From Deltaproteobacteria bacterium (lineage in GTDB: Bacteria > Desulfobacterota > GWC2-55-46 > UBA9637): a DNA stretch of 52,446 nucleotides. The notes under the pieces are model-generated. The model had not been told where the DNA came from. It searched no databases and was given only the letters and a program-made list of their open reading frames with translations. Every line of letters begins with the position of its first letter. The stretch's first letter is position 1. The translations under genes were made by a program, and so were the position numbers. The stretch covers positions 1 to 52,446 of the forward strand of contig JACRNJ010000035.1 in the NCBI GenBank assembly GCA_016219285.1, given 5' to 3'. This document shows positions 7,672-16,158 of this stretch, in pieces.

Positions 7672-8949
7672 CTATCTTCCTGTCCTTTTTCTAAGTTCTG
7701 CCATAATCTCAGGGGTTATCTCTTTTAATTGTTTTTCCTTGGCATAACGTTCCAGCCCTTTTTTAACCATGCCTTTTAAAAATGAAGGCACCTTATCAAG
7801 TCTTTCAGAAGCCTCCTTTGTCCATGGTATGGTTTCCGGTTTATGGTTTCGCATTTCTTGTTTTTTATCTTTAATTTCCGGTTCATATTCACACCATGGG
7901 TCTTCTCCCATGATATTTGAAGTAGCCGCAAGAGCCCTGGCTCTGCAGCCTCCGCATACTTCGTTGTAATCGCACTCCTTACACCGCCCTTCATATTTCG
8001 GATTTCTAAGAGAGTGAAAAACTGGAGAGGTTGTCCAGATGTTAGACAGACTTGTGTTGCTTAAGCTGCCAATCTTTGTTGGCATATAAGGGCATGGTGT
8101 TACATCTCCCTCAGGTGTAATTCTGAAATAACCTGTTCCTGCAATACAGCCGCTTGTTGTGCCTTTTAGAAGAGGACTTTCAGGATTGATTTTATGCGCA
8201 ATCCTTAAAAAATGAGGGGCGCACCTTGCCCGGACCATGATTTTACCTTCATAGTCCTTTTCTGCCTTTACAAGATATGTCAGTGTTTCCTCATACTGCT
8301 GAGGGGTTATGTCTGTCATCTCCTGGCCTCTGCCTGTGCAGACAAGAAAGAATATGTTGCAGGCTCTGGCGCCATTCTTATATGCATACTCTATGATATC
8401 CGGTATTTCGGAATAATTATCTTTTGTTACAGTTATCTGAACTTGAAAATCAAGGCCGTGCTTTTTCAAAATCTCCATGCTGGTTGTAGTTTTTTCCCAT
8501 GCCCCGCTCAACCCTCTAAATTTATCATGATATGCTGGGCCTGCCGAGTCTATGCTTATTCCAACCCCCTTTACACCGTGCCTTATAATCTCTTTTACCA
8601 TCTTATCATCCAGGAGCGTTCCATTTGTTCCTATTACAACCATCAATCCCTTACCTGATGCATAAGAGAAGAGTTCCATGCAGTCATGCCTGAGCAGAGG
8701 TTCACCGCCGGTAAAAATAAGCATGGCTTGCGGGTTAAGTGCGGTAATTTCATCTATTATCCTTTTAGCTTCACTGGTAGGTAGTTCACCTTTTCCTTGT
8801 TCCAATTCAGAGGCGTCAAGGTAACAGTGGCTGCACTTCAAGTTGCATCTTTTGGTTATATTCCAGGATATGAGAAATGGTATGAAATTCATGTCATCTA
8901 GTTTTTCTAAAAAGACATCTTCACAATGCTGCATAGTGTTATAATCCAC
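7672..8949 (-). CDS. Radical SAM/SPASM protein of the AhbC/AhbD/NirJ group with C-terminal PCP_red domain
   Basis: This 425-residue protein has the radical SAM cluster CNLKCSHC (C35, C39, C42), the FTGGEPLL motif, and a SPASM-type C-terminal cysteine set (CIAGTGYF, CPYMP, CKECDYNEVCGGC, WC) for auxiliary Fe-S clusters. Residues about 375-425 (WTKEASERLDKVPSFLKGMV) form a PCP_red domain like that of the broken gene at 121-897. Close relatives act in siroheme-based heme or heme d1 synthesis. A siroheme decarboxylase subunit is encoded about 1 kb away, which supports a role in the alternative heme pathway. The exact step (AhbC, AhbD or NirJ-like) cannot be set by eye. The terminal domain is an unusual addition. 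Confidence 0.82.
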   Translation of the reverse strand: MDYNTMQHCEDVFLEKLDDMNFIPFLISWNITKRCNLKCSHCYLDASELEQGKGELPTSEAKRIIDEITALNPQAMLIFTGGEPLLRHDCMELFSYASGKGLMVVIGTNGTLLDDKMVKEIIRHGVKGVGISIDSAGPAYHDKFRGLSGAWEKTTTSMEILKKHGLDFQVQITVTKDNYSEIPDIIEYAYKNGARACNIFFLVCTGRGQEMTDITPQQYEETLTYLVKAEKDYEGKIMVRARCAPHFLRIAHKINPESPLLKGTTSGCIAGTGYFRITPEGDVTPCPYMPTKIGSLSNTSLSNIWTTSPVFHSLRNPKYEGRCKECDYNEVCGGCRARALAATSNIMGEDPWCEYEPEIKDKKQEMRNHKPETIPWTKEASERLDKVPSFLKGMVKKGLERYAKEKQLKEITPEIMAELRKRTGR

Positions 8950-9020
8950 TGTTAGGATTTGTAAGAACCAGCTTTTTTGCTATTTTAAGGTTTGAAAGTA
9001 ATTAAAGTCAATATTTTTAT

Positions 9021-9560
9021 TTATTCGCTCTGTTTAGGTTGTTTTCTGCTATCAGGGTTTGGAGCGATTAGCCCAACTGCTGTATGTATAGCTTGGTATT
9101 TGTTTGCAATCATAGCCTTTAGGATGATTTCCTGCAGCTCATTATTTTTTATAAGGTTTGCCAATCTATGGATGTTTTCTAATTCTTTTTGCGGAAGCTG
9201 GCCTGGATATTGCCGATTACAAGCTGGGGATAGCGGGTTTGGAACGCTTATTTCTGCATTTTTGCCAATGCGGAAGATAATGTCTTCTACTGTTTTTTCT
9301 TTAAACTCTGCGTTTATCTTTTTTATAATATCCTGTTTTAGATATTTAAGCTCCTCCATCCATGTAGATGTGGCTACTATTACATAGAGGATTTTACCTG
9401 ATAGTTTTAATGGTCGGGTTCTTTTTGATATATTTAAGCCGACTATCTTTGACCATATTTTGTGGACCGAAAGGCCTTTGGCAATTATTGCTGATTCAGG
9501 GGAATCAAGAAACAAATCTATGACATGTCCTATTCTTATGGGGGTTTTTGCATGTATCAT
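9021..9560 (-). CDS. DciA/DUF721-family protein
   Basis: The 179 residues match the DUF721 pattern: IWSKIVGLNISKRTRPLKL, then GKILYVIVATSTWMEELKYLKQDI and VEDIIFRIGKN. DciA proteins load or assist the replicative helicase in most bacteria that lack DnaC/DnaI. About 80 C-terminal residues beyond the core domain are unassigned. Its start overlaps the stop of the upstream small membrane protein gene by 4 bp, indicating co-transcription. Confidence 0.82.
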   Translation of the reverse strand: MIHAKTPIRIGHVIDLFLDSPESAIIAKGLSVHKIWSKIVGLNISKRTRPLKLSGKILYVIVATSTWMEELKYLKQDIIKKINAEFKEKTVEDIIFRIGKNAEISVPNPLSPACNRQYPGQLPQKELENIHRLANLIKNNELQEIILKAMIANKYQAIHTAVGLIAPNPDSRKQPKQSE

Positions 9561-9811
9561 GACAATTTTACTTTATTAAAGTATCCACCAAGAAGCTGGC
9601 CAAGCATTGACCCTATAAACAGGAGAGGTATTGCCTGGTAGCTAAATCCCAGCCATATTCTCATTAAGATTACAATTGGTATTGGTATGTGTATACAGAT
9701 AAACCATTTGAGAGAAAACTTTTTCGTTGTTGACCTTATATAACCAAATGGAAGATTAAGTATTAACGCTATGAGTGTGAGAGCTACGAGTGTAAGCAAC
9801 ATTTTTTCCAT
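9557..9811 (-). CDS. Small three-helix membrane protein, unknown
   Basis: About 84 residues with three hydrophobic stretches separated by short basic loops (RSTTKKFSLKW, RIWLG). The pattern resembles small conserved inner-membrane proteins annotated only as hypothetical. Candidate starts are the ATG at 9811, a TTG three bases upstream and an ATG at 9802; none has a strong ribosome site. It overlaps the dciA-like gene by 4 bp. Confidence 0.65.
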   Translation of the reverse strand: MEKMLLTLVALTLIALILNLPFGYIRSTTKKFSLKWFICIHIPIPIVILMRIWLGFSYQAIPLLFIGSMLGQLLGGYFNKVKLS

Positions 9812-9887
9812 CAAGTTTGGAATAATATCAAATGTGATGGCTTATTTCAAGCTATTATCTGGCCTATTACCCCAACCTAGCTTATGG

Positions 9888-9916
9888 TTGATATATCTTT
9901 GCATGTATGCTATGTT
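9888..9916 (+). promoter_or_regulatory. Candidate promoter for the siroheme decarboxylase gene
   Basis: TTGATA (9888-9893), a 17-bp spacer and TATGTT (9911-9916) lie 34 bp upstream of the start codon in the divergent intergenic region. Confidence 0.4.
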
Positions 9917-9949
9917 AAATACAATTATAACTTGGGGAGGCCAGGACTT

Positions 9950-10426
9950 ATGAGCAAAAAAACAATGACAGATGTAGAAAAGGCTATATGCACAGCGATT
10001 CAGTATGACATACCATTAGACCCATGCCCGTTTGAAACCCTTGCTAAAAAGGTTGGAATACCAGAGGATGAATTTATAAACAAGGCTAACGAGTTTTTGG
10101 GAAAAGGTTATATAAGAAGATTCGGCGCCGCAATCCGCCATAGAAAGGCAGGCATAACTGCCAATGGCATGGGTGTATGGGTTGTGCCTGATGAGGACAG
10201 GGAACGGGTCGGAAAAATTATGGCGACTTTTAAAGAGGTCAGCCACTGCTATGAAAGGCCGAGCTTTGAAGGTTGGCCGTATAATCTCTTTACCATGATA
10301 CATGGAAGGACAAAAGAAGACTGCTATGATGTGGCCAAGAAAATTTCTGAGGCTACAGGAATAAAGGGGTATAAACTTTTGTTCAGTTCGCAGGAGTTTA
10401 AGAAAGAAAGCATGATATATTTTTGA
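9950..10426 (+). CDS. Siroheme decarboxylase subunit (AhbA/AhbB, Lrp/AsnC-like)
   Basis: The start at 9950 follows GGGGAGG at 9934-9940. The 158-residue protein has an N-terminal winged helix (about 8-55) and an AsnC-like ligand domain. It carries family signatures RRFGAAIRHRKAGITANGMG and YERPSFEGWPYNLFTMIHG. AhbA and AhbB (NirDLGH family) form a heterodimer that decarboxylates siroheme to 12,18-didecarboxysiroheme, the entry to siroheme-dependent heme or heme d1 synthesis. Only one subunit is in this window; its partner must be elsewhere. The nearby radical SAM protein and HemL at the right end fit the same pathway. Confidence 0.88.
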   Translation: MSKKTMTDVEKAICTAIQYDIPLDPCPFETLAKKVGIPEDEFINKANEFLGKGYIRRFGAAIRHRKAGITANGMGVWVVPDEDRERVGKIMATFKEVSHCYERPSFEGWPYNLFTMIHGRTKEDCYDVAKKISEATGIKGYKLLFSSQEFKKESMIYF

Positions 10427-10450
10427 AAAACAGGCAATATGCGGGAGGCT

Positions 10451-10498
10451 ACAGGTGATAGGAAAAACCATAGCTCATAACCTATAGCCTATCACTGT
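10451..10498 (+). repeat. Inverted repeat upstream of the recombinase gene
   Basis: ACAGGTGATAGG (10451-10462) pairs with CCTATCACTGT (10488-10498) with one bulged base. The CCTATAGCC word inside also occurs in a hairpin at about 46206-46261, so it is probably an interspersed repeat. Confidence 0.6.
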
Positions 10499-10505
10499 AT
10501 TTGCC

Positions 10506-11402
10506 ATGGAAGAATCAGACAGACTGCTTGATGAGTTCCTCAACCACTTAACCGTTGAAAAAGGCCTTTCAAAAAACACTATTGAGGCATACAGCCGAGA
10601 TATTATTAAATACATATCGTTTCTGGAATCTGGCAACATATCGCCGTTTAAGGCAAATCCTTCCCATATAGTTTCTTTCCTCTCTAAGCTCAAACAAAAT
10701 AATATTTCAACAAGATCTTATGCCAGAAATCTGGTTGCCGTCAGGATGTTCTATAAATTTCTCATGCGGAACAATCAAATATTAACCATGCCCACCGCCG
10801 GGGTGGATATGCCAAAACTTGCCTCAAGACTTCCGGAGGTGTTAAGTATTGAAGAAGTTGGCAGGCTGTTGGAAATGCCAAAAACGGAAGATTGTCTGGG
10901 TTTGAGAGACAAGGCAATGCTTGAAACCCTTTATGCAACTGGAGTGAGGGTTACTGAACTGATTTCTATAAAACTAAACGACTTAAACCTTCAGACAGGA
11001 TACATTGTTACATATGGCAAAGCTTCTAAAGAAAGGATTGTGCCTCTTGGCGAAACCGCAATAGCATATATAAGAAAATATATTGACTCATCAAGGTCAA
11101 TGCTTTTAAAAAATAGAATGAGCGAATATCTTTTTGTAACCTCAAGGAGCAAAAGGCTTACAAGGCAGGCATTCTGGGCGCTTATAAAAAGATATGCCTT
11201 GCTTGCAGGGATTTCAAAAAACAAGGTAAAGCCCCACGCGCTGCGCCACTCTTTTGCAACGCACCTATTGGAAAGAGGAGCGGATTTACGGTCTATCCAG
11301 ACAATGCTCGGTCATTCAGATATTTCCACTACACAGATATATACCCATGTAAAGACAGAACAACTCAAATCAATTCATAAGAAAAGTCATCCGAGAGGGT
11401 AA
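10506..11402 (+). CDS. xerD: Tyrosine recombinase XerC/XerD
   Basis: This 298-residue protein has the usual Xer length. It has an N-terminal SAM-like core-binding domain (1-95) and a C-terminal catalytic domain with all expected residues: Arg148 (TGVRVTEL), Lys172 (YGKASKER), His244/Arg247 (HALRHSF), His270 (LGHSDI) and the nucleophile Tyr279 (TQIYTHV). Xer proteins resolve chromosome dimers at dif. There are no signs of integrase-type extension or adjacent attachment sites. XerD versus XerC is uncertain by eye; I lean to XerD from the HALRHSFATHLLERGADLR segment. Confidence 0.9.
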   Translation: MEESDRLLDEFLNHLTVEKGLSKNTIEAYSRDIIKYISFLESGNISPFKANPSHIVSFLSKLKQNNISTRSYARNLVAVRMFYKFLMRNNQILTMPTAGVDMPKLASRLPEVLSIEEVGRLLEMPKTEDCLGLRDKAMLETLYATGVRVTELISIKLNDLNLQTGYIVTYGKASKERIVPLGETAIAYIRKYIDSSRSMLLKNRMSEYLFVTSRSKRLTRQAFWALIKRYALLAGISKNKVKPHALRHSFATHLLERGADLRSIQTMLGHSDISTTQIYTHVKTEQLKSIHKKSHPRG

Positions 11403-11477
11403 TGAGCCTTGCTCCATATGCAAATTTTGAATTGAAAAATAGTAATATACTTAAATTCACCATTTACAATATTAATT

Positions 11478-12371
11478 ATGGAACTTAAGTTTCTTGAAAT
11501 ATTCTGCAAGGTTGTTGAGCTAAAGAGTTTTTCAAAAGCCGCCTCAGAGCTTTTTTTGACTCAGCCTACAATAAGCAATCACATAAAGACACTTGAGGAT
11601 GCGGCCGGAATACAATTCCTTGACCGCCTCGGCAGGAATGTCCTGCCAACAAAGGCAGGTGAGATTTTATACAGGTATGCAAAGGAGATTGTAAAGCTTA
11701 AAAGCAATGCAATTCAGGAACTCAATGAATTTATGGGAAATGTAAAGGGCAGCCTGATTATCGGCGGCAGCACAATACCCGGAGAATATATTTTGCCGGA
11801 ATATATTGCTAAATTCAAAATGGCGCATCCTGATGTTGCAGTAACCCTGAAACTTGGTGATACTCAGGATATAATTGATATGATAATGGATAGCACTGTA
11901 GAAATTGGTGTTATTGGCTCAAAGCCAGTCAATGAAAGAATAGATAGCAGAGAATTTATAGAAGATGAACTTGTGCTTGTTGCCCCTACTAAACATTTTA
12001 AAGGAATAAGAAACCAGGTAGGTATAAGAGATTTAGAAAAATTGCCTCTTATCATGAGAGAAAAGGGTTCTGGCTCAAGAAAGGCATTGGAACAAACCTT
12101 AAAAAAGAACGGCATCAACATAGAAGAGCTAAATATAGCAGCGGAGGTGGGCTCTACCGAGGCAGTCAAGCAGTCTGTCAGGGCTGGCATTGGTATCTCA
12201 TTTCTTTCCCGATTTGCCGTAAAAGATGAAATACCGCGCAAAACATTGAGAAAAATATCCGTTGTTAATGGTTTTAATATCTCACGGCATTTCTATATAG
12301 CTACAGATAAGGCAAGGGCCATATCCCCAATTTGCCAGGCATTCATAAACAATCTTTTAAATTTGCACTGA
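11478..12371 (+). CDS. LysR-family transcriptional regulator
   Basis: The 297 residues have an N-terminal winged helix (1-60, FSKAASELFLTQPTISNHIK) and a periplasmic-binding-protein-like effector domain (about 88-297). The opening MELKFLEIFCKVVELKSFSKAA resembles the group annotated as selenium-metabolism-associated LysR regulators and YeiE/CysB-like proteins. No obvious target operon is adjacent: the upstream recombinase is co-directional, and the downstream transglutaminase-like gene follows after 240 bp of repeats. Effector unknown. Confidence 0.88.
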   Translation: MELKFLEIFCKVVELKSFSKAASELFLTQPTISNHIKTLEDAAGIQFLDRLGRNVLPTKAGEILYRYAKEIVKLKSNAIQELNEFMGNVKGSLIIGGSTIPGEYILPEYIAKFKMAHPDVAVTLKLGDTQDIIDMIMDSTVEIGVIGSKPVNERIDSREFIEDELVLVAPTKHFKGIRNQVGIRDLEKLPLIMREKGSGSRKALEQTLKKNGINIEELNIAAEVGSTEAVKQSVRAGIGISFLSRFAVKDEIPRKTLRKISVVNGFNISRHFYIATDKARAISPICQAFINNLLNLH

Positions 12372-12493
12372 AAAATACCCAGCTACTCTACTAACCTCCG
12401 ATCAATAGAAAACCCATTTTATATTCAAAAAATCAATTTGACATATTTGCTATTTCTATATTAATTTAAATGATATGATAAGTAACATAAATT

Positions 12494-12571
12494 TGTAGTC
12501 TGCCGATTTATCGGCGATTTTAAAATACGCCCACGGGGTACCCAACCGAAGGTTGGGTCGGGCAAACTACA
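12494..12571 (+). repeat. MITE-like element with TGTAGT...ACTACA ends (copy 1)
   Basis: The 78-bp unit starts TGTAGTCTGCC and ends GGGCAAACTACA, so the ends are imperfect inverted repeats. Inside are a GCCGAtttaTCGGC hairpin and CCCAACC-gaa-GGTTGGG. A second element of 77 bp with the same ends and the same GCCGAttaTCGGC start lies at 32809-32885. It is non-autonomous, with no coding capacity. Confidence 0.65.
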
Positions 12572-12612
12572 TCTACTTATTTTTATAGTCCACTATAACA
12601 TGGGAGGTAGTT

Positions 12613-13641
12613 ATGCTTAAAAAGATTATTCTTGCATTAACGATAATGCCCTTTATTTTGGGCATTGCATATGCAAAGGAAAGGCAGGGGGAGGTTATAT
12701 TTGAAATAAATATTGATGCACCTGAAGACTCTCAGGATGTGAGACTATGGCTGCCGTATCCTATATCGGATAATGAACAAACCATAGAGGATGTAAAGAT
12801 TGACGGCAATTTTTCCAAAAGCGGCATATATGGTCAGAAGCAGGAGGGCGATATGGCCCTTTATGCAGAATGGACTCAATCTGTAAAAGAGAGGACTCTC
12901 AAATTATCTTTCAAGGCATCAGCCGTAGAAAGGGTTAAAAAGGATTTTCCTGCAAAAGTTCCTTCACAGGAATCCGGCATGCCTGTTGAGATTAAAGAAT
13001 ATGTCAAAGGCTCCCAGTTCATACCAACAGATGGTAAAATTAAAGAAATAGCAATGAAAATTACCAAAGGGAGGAAAACCATAAAGGCCAGGGCAGAGGC
13101 TATCTATGATTGGGTTATTGAGAATACCTTCAGGGACCCCGATATCAAGGGGTGCGGAACCGGTGATGTTGAAAGGATACTTGCTGAAAAGAGCGGCAAG
13201 TGCGCTGACATCAGCGGTGTATATGTAGCCCTTGCAAGGGCGGCAGGTGTCCCCGCACGGGAGGTCTGGGGGCTTAGGCTTGGGAAAAAGCCTGAAGAGG
13301 ATATAACAGGCGGACATCACTGCTGGGCAGAGTTTTATCTTCCCGGCTATGGTTGGGTTCCTGTTGACCCAGCCGATGTAAGAAAGGCCATGCTTACGGA
13401 AAAACTGGGGTTAAGGGATGCAAAAGCAAGAGAATATCGTAATTATTATTTTGGGGCTGTTGATGCATACAGGATTATTCTGACCAGAGGGGCAAAGGGT
13501 TATTATTTGAGCCCTCCACAGAAAGAAGCGCCGCTCTCTTATGGTTTTATGTATCCTTATGCAGAGGTTGACGGCAAGGCAGTAGAGTGGTTGGCTGCTC
13601 AAAAGGAATTAAAATACAAGATTACCTTTAAGGAGATATAA
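12613..13641 (+). CDS. Secreted transglutaminase-like protein
   Basis: The 342 residues begin with a signal peptide (1-21, ending AYA). A papain-like transglutaminase core carries Cys197 (SGKCADIS), His236 (GGHHCWAEF) and Asp252 (PVDPAD) in the usual order. In bacteria such domains act as transamidases or, more often, as cysteine proteases or peptide hydrolases in the envelope. An N-terminal beta-rich domain (about 25-110) precedes the core, as is usual for this group. GGGAGG precedes the start. Nothing nearby specifies a substrate. Confidence 0.85.
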   Translation: MLKKIILALTIMPFILGIAYAKERQGEVIFEINIDAPEDSQDVRLWLPYPISDNEQTIEDVKIDGNFSKSGIYGQKQEGDMALYAEWTQSVKERTLKLSFKASAVERVKKDFPAKVPSQESGMPVEIKEYVKGSQFIPTDGKIKEIAMKITKGRKTIKARAEAIYDWVIENTFRDPDIKGCGTGDVERILAEKSGKCADISGVYVALARAAGVPAREVWGLRLGKKPEEDITGGHHCWAEFYLPGYGWVPVDPADVRKAMLTEKLGLRDAKAREYRNYYFGAVDAYRIILTRGAKGYYLSPPQKEAPLSYGFMYPYAEVDGKAVEWLAAQKELKYKITFKEI

Positions 13642-13962
13642 TCCCTCCGAAAAATGCAATCTTGCCCGCCTTTAAAGATGATAAGGTTTTGGCGAACGTT
13701 TTAAGTGTTCCAAATCTAAAAGTGTACCCAAAAATAGCGATTGATTTTTTTGGTGCAGATGTCGATTGCCATCCTGATAAAAATGACGGAAAATCACTTT
13801 CTAATCTCTCCTGTCTGCTATATTCCATAAAAACTGGAAGGTTTTCATCTTTTACAGCTTGTTGCAGAAGATATTGCTGATTCCACGGCCTTAAATTCTT
13901 GCATATCAAATAGTTTTATGTTAGTTAAATGGTTCAATTCTATCACAAAATGAGTTATAAAA
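13642..13962 (+). other. Gap of 321 bp with no convincing gene
   Basis: Short overlapping frames exist on both strands (a 93-codon frame on the minus strand and a 72-codon frame on the plus strand). Neither has a ribosome site, a recognisable domain or a normal composition. It could be a degraded gene. I see no repeat or RNA signature. Confidence 0.4.
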
Positions 13963-14658
13963 ATGATTGAAAATTACGTTTTATACGGATTATTTACCGG
14001 CCTTGTTACGCTTATAGCAGGTTTGCTTCCGCTTTTCATTGATTTCAAAGGTATCCGCTATATTATCGCTGTTTCTGCAGGGGTTGTTATTGCCACAGTT
14101 TTTCTTGACCTGCTTCCTGAGACAAATCTTAAAAATAATTCATGGATACTTGTCCTCGGTTTCCTTTCATTCTATGTAATTGGAAAACTTACTGTGCTTC
14201 ATTCATGCGGAGAGATGGAATGCGAGCAGCACAGCATGAATATGGTTTCTATATTCGGAATGGCTCTTGATAATCTCGTTGACGGTATCGCTATAACCAT
14301 AGGGTATTTGACAGATCCGCATATCGGGCTTGCGCTTACCATTGCTGTTGTTATCCATGAGATACCACAGGACATTACTGCAACAATTCTTATGAAAGAA
14401 TTAGGTTACAGCACAAGAAAAATGCTTTTTCCAATTTTATTTGCAGCGCTCTCTTATCCTGTTGGCGCATATGCGGCGATATTTATTCCCCCCACATTTC
14501 ACGAACCTATTATTGCATTTATTGCCGGCGCATTTATTTATATAGGTGTTGGTGATTTACTGCTGGAGGCGCACAAAAAGTTTAATGTAAAAGTTATACT
14601 ATCTGTTTTAGCTGGTTTTGCATTAGTATTTATAGTTGAAACGGTTATAGGGCACTAA
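13963..14658 (+). CDS. ZIP-family metal transporter
   Basis: The 231-residue integral membrane protein has about 7-8 helices. Its metal-path helices read ALDNLVDGIAI (TM4, corresponding to HNxxDG) and HEIPQDITATI (TM5, corresponding to HEIPHE). A CGEMECEQH segment in the cytosolic loop could bind metal. ZIP proteins move Zn2+, Fe2+ or Mn2+ into the cytoplasm. The first conserved histidine is Asp here and the second HE is QD, as seen in some bacterial ZIPs. The gene appears monocistronic, with repeats on its 3' side. Confidence 0.87.
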   Translation: MIENYVLYGLFTGLVTLIAGLLPLFIDFKGIRYIIAVSAGVVIATVFLDLLPETNLKNNSWILVLGFLSFYVIGKLTVLHSCGEMECEQHSMNMVSIFGMALDNLVDGIAITIGYLTDPHIGLALTIAVVIHEIPQDITATILMKELGYSTRKMLFPILFAALSYPVGAYAAIFIPPTFHEPIIAFIAGAFIYIGVGDLLLEAHKKFNVKVILSVLAGFALVFIVETVIGH

Positions 14659-14784
14659 TACTAACGCAATAAATGTTTTTATACTGAGTTGGACTCCTCG
14701 GAAAATCCTCAACATACTACAATTAGTATGCCTGCGGTTTTCATCCTCGTCCTCCTTGTCTAAAACTATTTCTTGCGTTCGTAT
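14659..14784 (+). repeat. MITE-like palindromic element between the ZIP gene and purB
   Basis: The ends ACTAACGCAATAAAT and ATTTCTTGCGTTCGT are imperfect inverted repeats. The centre has CATACT-acaatt-AGTATG, flanked by complementary purine- and pyrimidine-rich arms. It has no coding potential. The CATACT/AGTATG core recurs inside the element at 44327-44535. Confidence 0.6.
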
Positions 14785-14830
14785 GATGTAACTTTATTTC
14801 GATTCGTTTGTATTAATAAAAGGAGTTTTT

Positions 14831-16150
14831 ATGATAGAGCGATACTCAAGAAAAGAGATGTCCAAATTATGGGAGCCGGAGAATAAATTCAAAAAGTGGC
14901 TTGAGATAGAGATTCTTGCATGCGAGGCATGGGCAAAGCTTGGTGAGATTCCACAGCAGGCTTTCAATAACATAAAGACAAGGGCTGATTTTAATATTCA
15001 ACGGATTGACGAAATTGAAAAGACCGTGAAGCATGATGTTATTTCATTTCTTACCTCTGTTGCGGAGTTTGTTGGGCCTGATTCAAGATATATCCACAGG
15101 GGACTGACATCTTCCGACATCCTTGACACATCCTTTGCCCTTGTTTTGAGAGAGGCTGCTGACCTGATTATTGCAGATATAAAGGGACTCATGGCGGTTA
15201 TCAAGAAGCGGGCATTTGAGCATAAAGACACAGTTATGATAGGCCGTTCCCACGGCATCCATGCAGAGCCAATAACCTTTGGTCTTAAGATGACGCTCTG
15301 GTATGAGGAGATGAATAGAAACCTTGAGAGGATTAAGAAGGCAAAAGATGTTATTTCCTATGGCAAGATTTCAGGCGCTGTCGGCACATTTGCAAATATC
15401 CCGCCGTTTGTTGAGGAGTATGTTTGCAAAAAAGTTGGGCTTAAGCCGGCGCCCATCTCAACACAGATAGTCCAGAGAGACAGACACGCAGAATATTTTA
15501 CAACACTGGCCATCATTGCGTCGTCTATTGAAAAATTCGCCGTAGAGATACGGCATCTCCAGAGGACAGAGGTTCTTGAGGCAGAAGAGCCGTTTACTGT
15601 TGGCCAAAAGGGCTCGTCAGCCATGCCTCATAAAAGAAATCCTGTTGTATCAGAGAATATTAGCGGTTTAGCTAGGCTTATGCGCGGATATGCCAGCGCG
15701 GCCATGGAAAATATCCCTCTGTGGCATGAGCGGGATATAAGCCATTCATCGGTTGAAAGGGTTATTGCGCCGGATGCTACAACGCTTATGGATTTTATGC
15801 TCACAAGGGCAACGGCGCTTGTTAAAGATTTGGTTGTCTATCCTGAAAATATGAAAGAAAATTTGGATAAACTCAAAGGACTTCTATTTTCTCAGACAGT
15901 CCTGCTCGCCCTTACGGAAAATGGTATTAGCAGAGAAGATGCGTATCAGATTGTCCAACGTAATGCCATGAAGGTATGGAAGGAAATACAGGGGCCAAGT
16001 GGTCGATTGGCCAAGGGGCTGAAACATGCCTTACTCAAAGATAAAGAAGTTACTGCGCGGCTTTCAAAGAAAGAGATTGAGGCATGTTTTGATATTTCAA
16101 GGTATGTGAAGAATGTAGATTATATTTTTAAGAGGGTATTTAAGGAATAG
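14831..16150 (+). CDS. purB: Adenylosuccinate lyase
   Basis: This 439-residue protein is of usual length for the fumarase/aspartase-superfamily lyase. It has the signature GSSAMPHKRNP (261-271) in the mobile catalytic loop and the catalytic region RSHGIHAEP (His141). It converts SAICAR to AICAR and adenylosuccinate to AMP in purine synthesis. AAAGGAG precedes the ATG. It is followed within 8 bp by the mscS-like gene and then purC, forming a purine-centred operon. Confidence 0.96.
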   Translation: MIERYSRKEMSKLWEPENKFKKWLEIEILACEAWAKLGEIPQQAFNNIKTRADFNIQRIDEIEKTVKHDVISFLTSVAEFVGPDSRYIHRGLTSSDILDTSFALVLREAADLIIADIKGLMAVIKKRAFEHKDTVMIGRSHGIHAEPITFGLKMTLWYEEMNRNLERIKKAKDVISYGKISGAVGTFANIPPFVEEYVCKKVGLKPAPISTQIVQRDRHAEYFTTLAIIASSIEKFAVEIRHLQRTEVLEAEEPFTVGQKGSSAMPHKRNPVVSENISGLARLMRGYASAAMENIPLWHERDISHSSVERVIAPDATTLMDFMLTRATALVKDLVVYPENMKENLDKLKGLLFSQTVLLALTENGISREDAYQIVQRNAMKVWKEIQGPSGRLAKGLKHALLKDKEVTARLSKKEIEACFDISRYVKNVDYIFKRVFKE

Positions 16151-16158
16151 ACAATTCT

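Noticed and set aside
8212-8658. 148-codon plus-strand frame
   Set aside because: It is antisense to the radical SAM gene; Cys- and Tyr-rich composition reflects the complement of that gene.
10506-11402. Integrase of a genomic island
   Set aside because: Length and motifs are those of a housekeeping Xer recombinase, and no attachment-site repeats or tRNA gene flank it.
13628-13909. A 93-codon minus-strand frame and a 72-codon plus-strand frame after the transglutaminase gene
   Set aside because: No ribosome site, no recognisable domain, and the two frames shadow each other; at best a degraded gene.
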